Origin: JAAEQG01 sp043803085
GTDB lineage: Bacteria > Planctomycetota > Phycisphaerae > UBA1845
Length of the DNA stretch: 8,117 bases
Assembly: GCA_043803085.1 (NCBI GenBank)
Contig: JAZDKM010000167.1
Span: 1 to 8,117, forward strand
Reading direction: 5' to 3'
Shown piece after piece: positions 5,218 to 8,117 of the stretch. Each line of letters opens with the position of its first letter. Position 1 is the first letter of the stretch. A program made the position numbers and the translations under genes. A model generated the notes under the pieces. It was not told where the DNA came from, made no database searches, and was given only the letters and a program-made list of their open reading frames with translations.

Positions 5218-6489
5218 TTACGCAACCTGGGCCAGCACGTTCGGGCCGTCGGGAATCACGGCGATACGAGCATCCCGGCCGTGTTTGGCGAACGCCGCCT
5301 CCAAGGCCGCCTCGAACGACGGGGCGCTGCGGGGCAGCATGATGGCCCGTTCCTCCGCGCTGAGCCCGCGGTCGACAAGGAAGCCGTCGCACTTGCGTAG
5401 GGCGCGGGTGAAGTTGTGTACAGCCCACTGGTCGAGCTCGCGTCGCTCGCCCTTCACGAAATGCTGGATGAAGTGCTCGGGGCTGGGCACGGTTCGGCAC
5501 AGCTCACGGAAGTGGGCGCCGCCGAAGCCCTCGTCACACGCGCTGAGCATGATGATCGTGCCGCCGGGCTTGGCCACGTGCATGGCCCCGGTGAAGCCTT
5601 TGGCCGACTGGTAGTACGTGCAGTCCTGGGGAAATCCGCCGCAGGAGGCTACGACGATGTCGCAGGGCCGGGGTACCGTGTCACGTACGGCCCGGCGGGC
5701 GAAGGCGCAGCCGGCGGTCCAGGCCGCCTCGAAGTCGCCGGCGAAGACCCCGGTGATCCGCCGTTGGCGGTCCAGGGTGACGTTCACCATGAAGTCCATG
5801 CCTGCGCGCCGGGTGATCTCGGTCAGTTCTTCGTGCAGGATGTTGCCCTCCATGACGCCCTCGATGGAGCAGGGGTGCTCGACGATCGGGGGGCTGTGCA
5901 ACGCCCGAATCGTCGCTTCACCGCCGCAGCCGATAGCCAACACTTTCCGCCCGCCGCTGAAACCGGCCATCAGGTGCGGCTCGATGTACCCGGTCGTGAT
6001 TTTGAGCGGCGCCCGGGCATAAACCGCGTCGATCCCGATCGGAGTGCCACGTTGCGTCACCCCGAAGGACATCTGCTCTTCGGCCACCCGCGCCCGGTGA
6101 TTGACGGTCCGATAGGATCGGGCGATTTCCGTGCCGACCATCGCTTCCAACTCCGGCCCCTCGTTAGGGCGGTGGAGACCGGTGGCTACCAGGATCGTGA
6201 TCGCCTCGCGTGGCAGACCCGCCGTTTCGAGCGTACGCAGGATCGGGGGCAGGATGACCTGATTCGGCACCGGGCGGGTCATGTCGCAGATGACCACCAC
6301 CGCCTCCGCGCGACCGCGGGCGAGTTCCACCAGGGGGCGGATGCCGATCGGTTCGGCCAGGGCCCGCACCATCGCGGTCTCGGGGTCAGGCAGGGCCGCG
6401 GCATGTCGTGCCTCGAGCACCTTGACCACGTTGGCGTCGGGCAGGTCGATGGGGTAGGTCGTCCGGCCGAAAGGCAGCTCCAGACGCAT
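5218..6489 (-). CDS. larA: LarA-family nickel-pincer-dependent 2-hydroxyacid racemase/epimerase homologue
   Basis: A 423-residue cytoplasmic enzyme of the lactate racemase LarA (DUF2088) family. Family members use a nickel-pincer nucleotide to racemise or epimerise 2-hydroxyacids through hydride transfer. The residues described for Lactiplantibacillus plantarum LarA can be matched one by one: Asp69 and Arg72 in CDMTRPVP (LarA 72/75), the catalytic pair His106 in ATGLHRP and His172 in YIEPHLMAGFSGGRK (108/174), Lys182 which carries the cofactor (184), His198 in ALHSP which ligates nickel (200), and Gln294/Lys297 in YYQSAKG (295/298). The length is normal. The ATG at 6489 has GGAGAGG close upstream on the minus strand. 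The maturation genes larB, larC and larE are absent from the window, so the cofactor must come from elsewhere. The family covers several substrates (lactate, malate and others), so substrate is open and the symbol denotes family only. It is divergent from the antiporter gene. Confidence 0.88.
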   Translation of the reverse strand: MRLELPFGRTTYPIDLPDANVVKVLEARHAAALPDPETAMVRALAEPIGIRPLVELARGRAEAVVVICDMTRPVPNQVILPPILRTLETAGLPREAITILVATGLHRPNEGPELEAMVGTEIARSYRTVNHRARVAEEQMSFGVTQRGTPIGIDAVYARAPLKITTGYIEPHLMAGFSGGRKVLAIGCGGEATIRALHSPPIVEHPCSIEGVMEGNILHEELTEITRRAGMDFMVNVTLDRQRRITGVFAGDFEAAWTAGCAFARRAVRDTVPRPCDIVVASCGGFPQDCTYYQSAKGFTGAMHVAKPGGTIIMLSACDEGFGGAHFRELCRTVPSPEHFIQHFVKGERRELDQWAVHNFTRALRKCDGFLVDRGLSAEERAIMLPRSAPSFEAALEAAFAKHGRDARIAVIPDGPNVLAQVA

Positions 6490-6524
6490 GGTTCCTCTCC
6501 GCAGTGAGGTTTCGCGACAGGCCT

Positions 6525-6554
6525 ATGATACCCCGCGCCTGCCGTTGGCGTCAG
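6525..6554 (-). promoter_or_regulatory. Candidate sigma70-like promoter for larA
   Basis: Read on the minus strand, CTGACG (bases 6554-6549) stands 18 bases ahead of TATCAT (6530-6525). The -10 matches the TATAAT consensus at five of six positions and the -35 matches TTGACA at four. Transcription would start about 30 bases before the larA ATG. It is a weak pattern match in a 169-base divergent region; if the host uses other sigma preferences it may not be real. Confidence 0.3.
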
Positions 6555-6566
6555 GGAGAGGCGCGG
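6533..6566. repeat. 8-bp GC-rich inverted repeat in the divergent promoter region; possible operator
   Basis: CCGCGCCT (6533-6540) and AGGCGCGG (6559-6566) are exact reverse complements separated by 18 bases. They flank the proposed larA -35 and lie about 90 bases before the antiporter start, where a regulator could control both genes. Three T bases follow the right arm, too few for a good terminator. The rest of 6490-6658 shows only ribosome sites and a TAGAAT (6583-6588) that could be a -10 for the antiporter but lacks a matching -35. Confidence 0.4.
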
Positions 6567-6658
6567 TTTCGGGTGGTTCCTGTAGAATGAGGCCGGACCC
6601 GATACAGTTCCGCACGGGACAGCCAGCGGCCGTTGAACGCCGGATAGGGCGGCAATCT

Positions 6659-8117
6659 ATGGTGGCGAGCGCGGATTTTGAAGGCACCGTGGCGATCGAC
6701 CTGTTGGCCATTCTGGCCACCGCGGCGGTCGCCGCCCTGCTCATGCAGCGTCTGCGGATGGCGGTGATCCCCGCGTATCTCCTCACCGGGGTGTTAGTGG
6801 GGCCCCACGCCCTGGGGCTGGTAAGTTCTCCCGCCAACCTGCAGGCCATCTCGCACCTGGCCATCCTTTTGCTGCTGTTCGGCATCGGACTGCAACTCCA
6901 TCTGTCCGCACTGAAGCATGGTTTCATGCGGATGGTGGCCATCGGTCTGAGCGCGTGCGTGCTTTGTGTGTTTGTGGGTTGGCCGGTCGCGCTCGCGTTC
7001 CGTTTGGCGCCGCCCACGGCCCTGACGGTCAGCATGGGTCTGGCCCTTTCCTCCACCGCGGTGGTCTTGCGCATCCTTACGGACCGTCGCGAAGTACATC
7101 GGGTGAGCGGGCGGCTCGCGTTGGCCATCCTGGTGGTGCAGGACCTGATGGTCCTGGCCCTGTTGGTGTCCCTGCCGGCCTTGGCGAAGTGGGCACAGCA
7201 TGACGCAACCGTGCTCGCCGGCGCGGCGGCTCCTCCGCCACCGGTGGCTTGGCGTGAATTGCTCGTCGAGGAGGGTCTCCGCCTGGCCGGCGTGGCCGCG
7301 TTGGTCCTGGTGGGCAAGGTCTTGCTGCCGTGGTTGGTCCGCGAATCGTTACGGGCCCGGTCACTGGAAGTGATGATCGTCGTTTCCATTGCCGGGGCGT
7401 TGGGCACGGCGGTTTGCGCGCAGGCCCTGGGTACGAGTTTGGAGATGGGGGCTTTTTTGGCGGGTTTCCTGTTGGCCCGCACCCCGTTTCGTTTCCAGAT
7501 CGCCGGACAGATCGGCCCTCTGCGTGATTTGCTCATCGCGGTCTTTTTCACCACGGTCGGCATGAAGTTGGATCCCGTCGTCGTGGGCCAGTGGTGGTGG
7601 CTCATCCTCCTGGCGACGGTGGTGATGATGGCCGTCAAAGGACTGCTCATTGCCGCCACGTGCTGGTCGTTCGGGGCGACGGCGGCAACCGCGCTTTGTG
7701 TGGGAGTCTATCTGAGTCAAGCAGGGGAATTCAGTCTCGTGCTTCTCGACGGTGCCTACACTCATAGACTGGTGAGCGACAGCGTCCTGGGCGTTTGCAT
7801 CGCCGTAGTCGTGATCTCGTTGATGCTCACGCCGGCGTTGATCCAGTGGGGCAGCCGCTTCACCCGTTCCCAAGGCCTTTTCGTGACGGTCCCCTGGATC
7901 CGAACGCCCCCCTTCCGTGAAGGCTCGGCGACCACCGCGGGGGTCTTGGAACCCCAACCTCGGGCCATCGTCGCCGGTTACGGGCCCATCGGGCGGCGGG
8001 TGACGGAGGCCCTACAGCGCGCCGGCGTGCGCTGCACGGTGATCGAACTCAACCCGGCGACGGTGCGGCAGGAGAGCCGCGCGGGCCAGGCCATCCTTTT
8101 CGGCGACGTCGCCAACC
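6659..8117 (+). CDS. CPA2/KefB-type cation:proton antiporter with RCK (TrkA-N) domain, 3' truncated
   Basis: The frame is open from ATG 6659 to the window end, giving 486 residues without a stop; the C-terminus lies beyond. Residues about 10-400 form a polytopic membrane domain with about 11-13 hydrophobic segments. They show monovalent cation:proton antiporter-2 landmarks: YLLTGVLVGPHALGL (40-54), LLLFGIGLQL (71-80), SSTAVVLRIL (131-140), VVQDLMVL with the ion-site Asp162 (159-166), EMGAFLAGFLLA (262-273), FFTTVGMKLD (296-305) and SQAGEFSLVL (353-362). A linker leads to a Rossmann start, VAGYGPIGRRV (438-448), with Glu463 at the end of the next strand, typical of NAD(H)-binding RCK_N domains. 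It should exchange K+ or Na+ for H+ across the inner membrane, gated by a nucleotide or other ligand. AGGG at 6646-6649 is a weak ribosome site. An in-frame ATG at 6587 would add 24 unlikely residues. KefB/KefC versus other CPA2 members cannot be decided. Confidence 0.88.
   Translation, partial: MVASADFEGTVAIDLLAILATAAVAALLMQRLRMAVIPAYLLTGVLVGPHALGLVSSPANLQAISHLAILLLLFGIGLQLHLSALKHGFMRMVAIGLSACVLCVFVGWPVALAFRLAPPTALTVSMGLALSSTAVVLRILTDRREVHRVSGRLALAILVVQDLMVLALLVSLPALAKWAQHDATVLAGAAAPPPPVAWRELLVEEGLRLAGVAALVLVGKVLLPWLVRESLRARSLEVMIVVSIAGALGTAVCAQALGTSLEMGAFLAGFLLARTPFRFQIAGQIGPLRDLLIAVFFTTVGMKLDPVVVGQWWWLILLATVVMMAVKGLLIAATCWSFGATAATALCVGVYLSQAGEFSLVLLDGAYTHRLVSDSVLGVCIAVVVISLMLTPALIQWGSRFTRSQGLFVTVPWIRTPPFREGSATTAGVLEPQPRAIVAGYGPIGRRVTEALQRAGVRCTVIELNPATVRQESRAGQAILFGDVAN

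Noticed and set aside
5162..5500. N-terminal extension of the small lipoprotein into larA
   Set aside because: The extension is Arg/Pro-rich, overlaps larA, and ignores the strong ribosome site and signal peptide at 5161.
5416..6507. Plus-strand open frame of 363 codons opposite larA
   Set aside because: It covers almost exactly the larA coding region, in which all catalytic residues are conserved; the plus-strand translation is Gly/Arg/Asp/His-rich with no motif.
6523..7659. Long minus-strand open frame of 378 codons rich in Arg, Thr and Ser
   Set aside because: It is the antisense of the antiporter membrane domain; the Arg/Thr/Ser-rich low-complexity composition is typical of shadow frames in GC-rich DNA.

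Overview
The window is about 8.1 kb of gene-dense, mostly GC-rich bacterial DNA. It carries eight protein genes, two of which run off the window edges. The organism is probably a Gram-negative with Planctomycetota-like character. That inference rests on protein style: a subtilase-like C-terminal region, a WecA-type transferase with an unusual cytoplasmic DRSHFYDQ loop, a LarA homologue, a CxxC lipoprotein, and frequent GTG/TTG starts. It does not rest on any rRNA or marker gene, so treat it as a moderate guess.

Layout, left to right. (1) The end of a large plus-strand protein that enters from upstream and stops at 940; it looks like the beta-rich region behind the catalytic domain of a secreted subtilisin/TPP II-type peptidase. 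(2) A 208-base gap holding a perfect 14-bp inverted repeat capped by a C(UUCG)G tetraloop. (3) A compact restriction-modification cassette: a beta-class DNA methyltransferase (1149-2144) followed after 9 bases by a putative PD-(D/E)XK endonuclease (2154-2888). The cassette is visibly less GC-rich than the genes after it, which suggests acquired DNA. (4) A WecA-type polyprenyl-phosphate sugar-1-phosphate transferase (2925-4076), overlapped by 32 bases by a beta-phosphoglucomutase-like HAD hydrolase (4045-4692). (5) A 124-base convergent intergenic region with a short GC-rich hairpin. (6) A minus-strand pair: a LarA-family nickel-pincer racemase/epimerase homologue (6489 down to 5218) and, 56 bases downstream, a small lipoprotein with a CxxC motif (5161 down to 4817). 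(7) A 169-base divergent promoter region with an 8-bp inverted repeat. (8) A CPA2/KefB-type cation:proton antiporter starting at 6659, open to the window end and cut within its NAD-binding RCK/TrkA-N domain.

How the genes fit together. The methyltransferase and nuclease form a self-contained type II-like defence unit, the only clear defence system here. WecA would start a lipid-linked glycan (O-antigen, exopolysaccharide or similar). The HAD enzyme is translationally tied to it and may handle a sugar phosphate, although the family is too broad to say which. The LarA homologue has every catalytic and cofactor-binding residue I could check, but none of its cofactor-making partners (LarB, LarC, LarE) is in the window. 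I see no RNA genes, CRISPR array, transposase or integrase, and nothing that clearly amounts to a wholly new system. The most interesting parts are the RM pair of unfamiliar subtype and the LarA homologue of unknown substrate.
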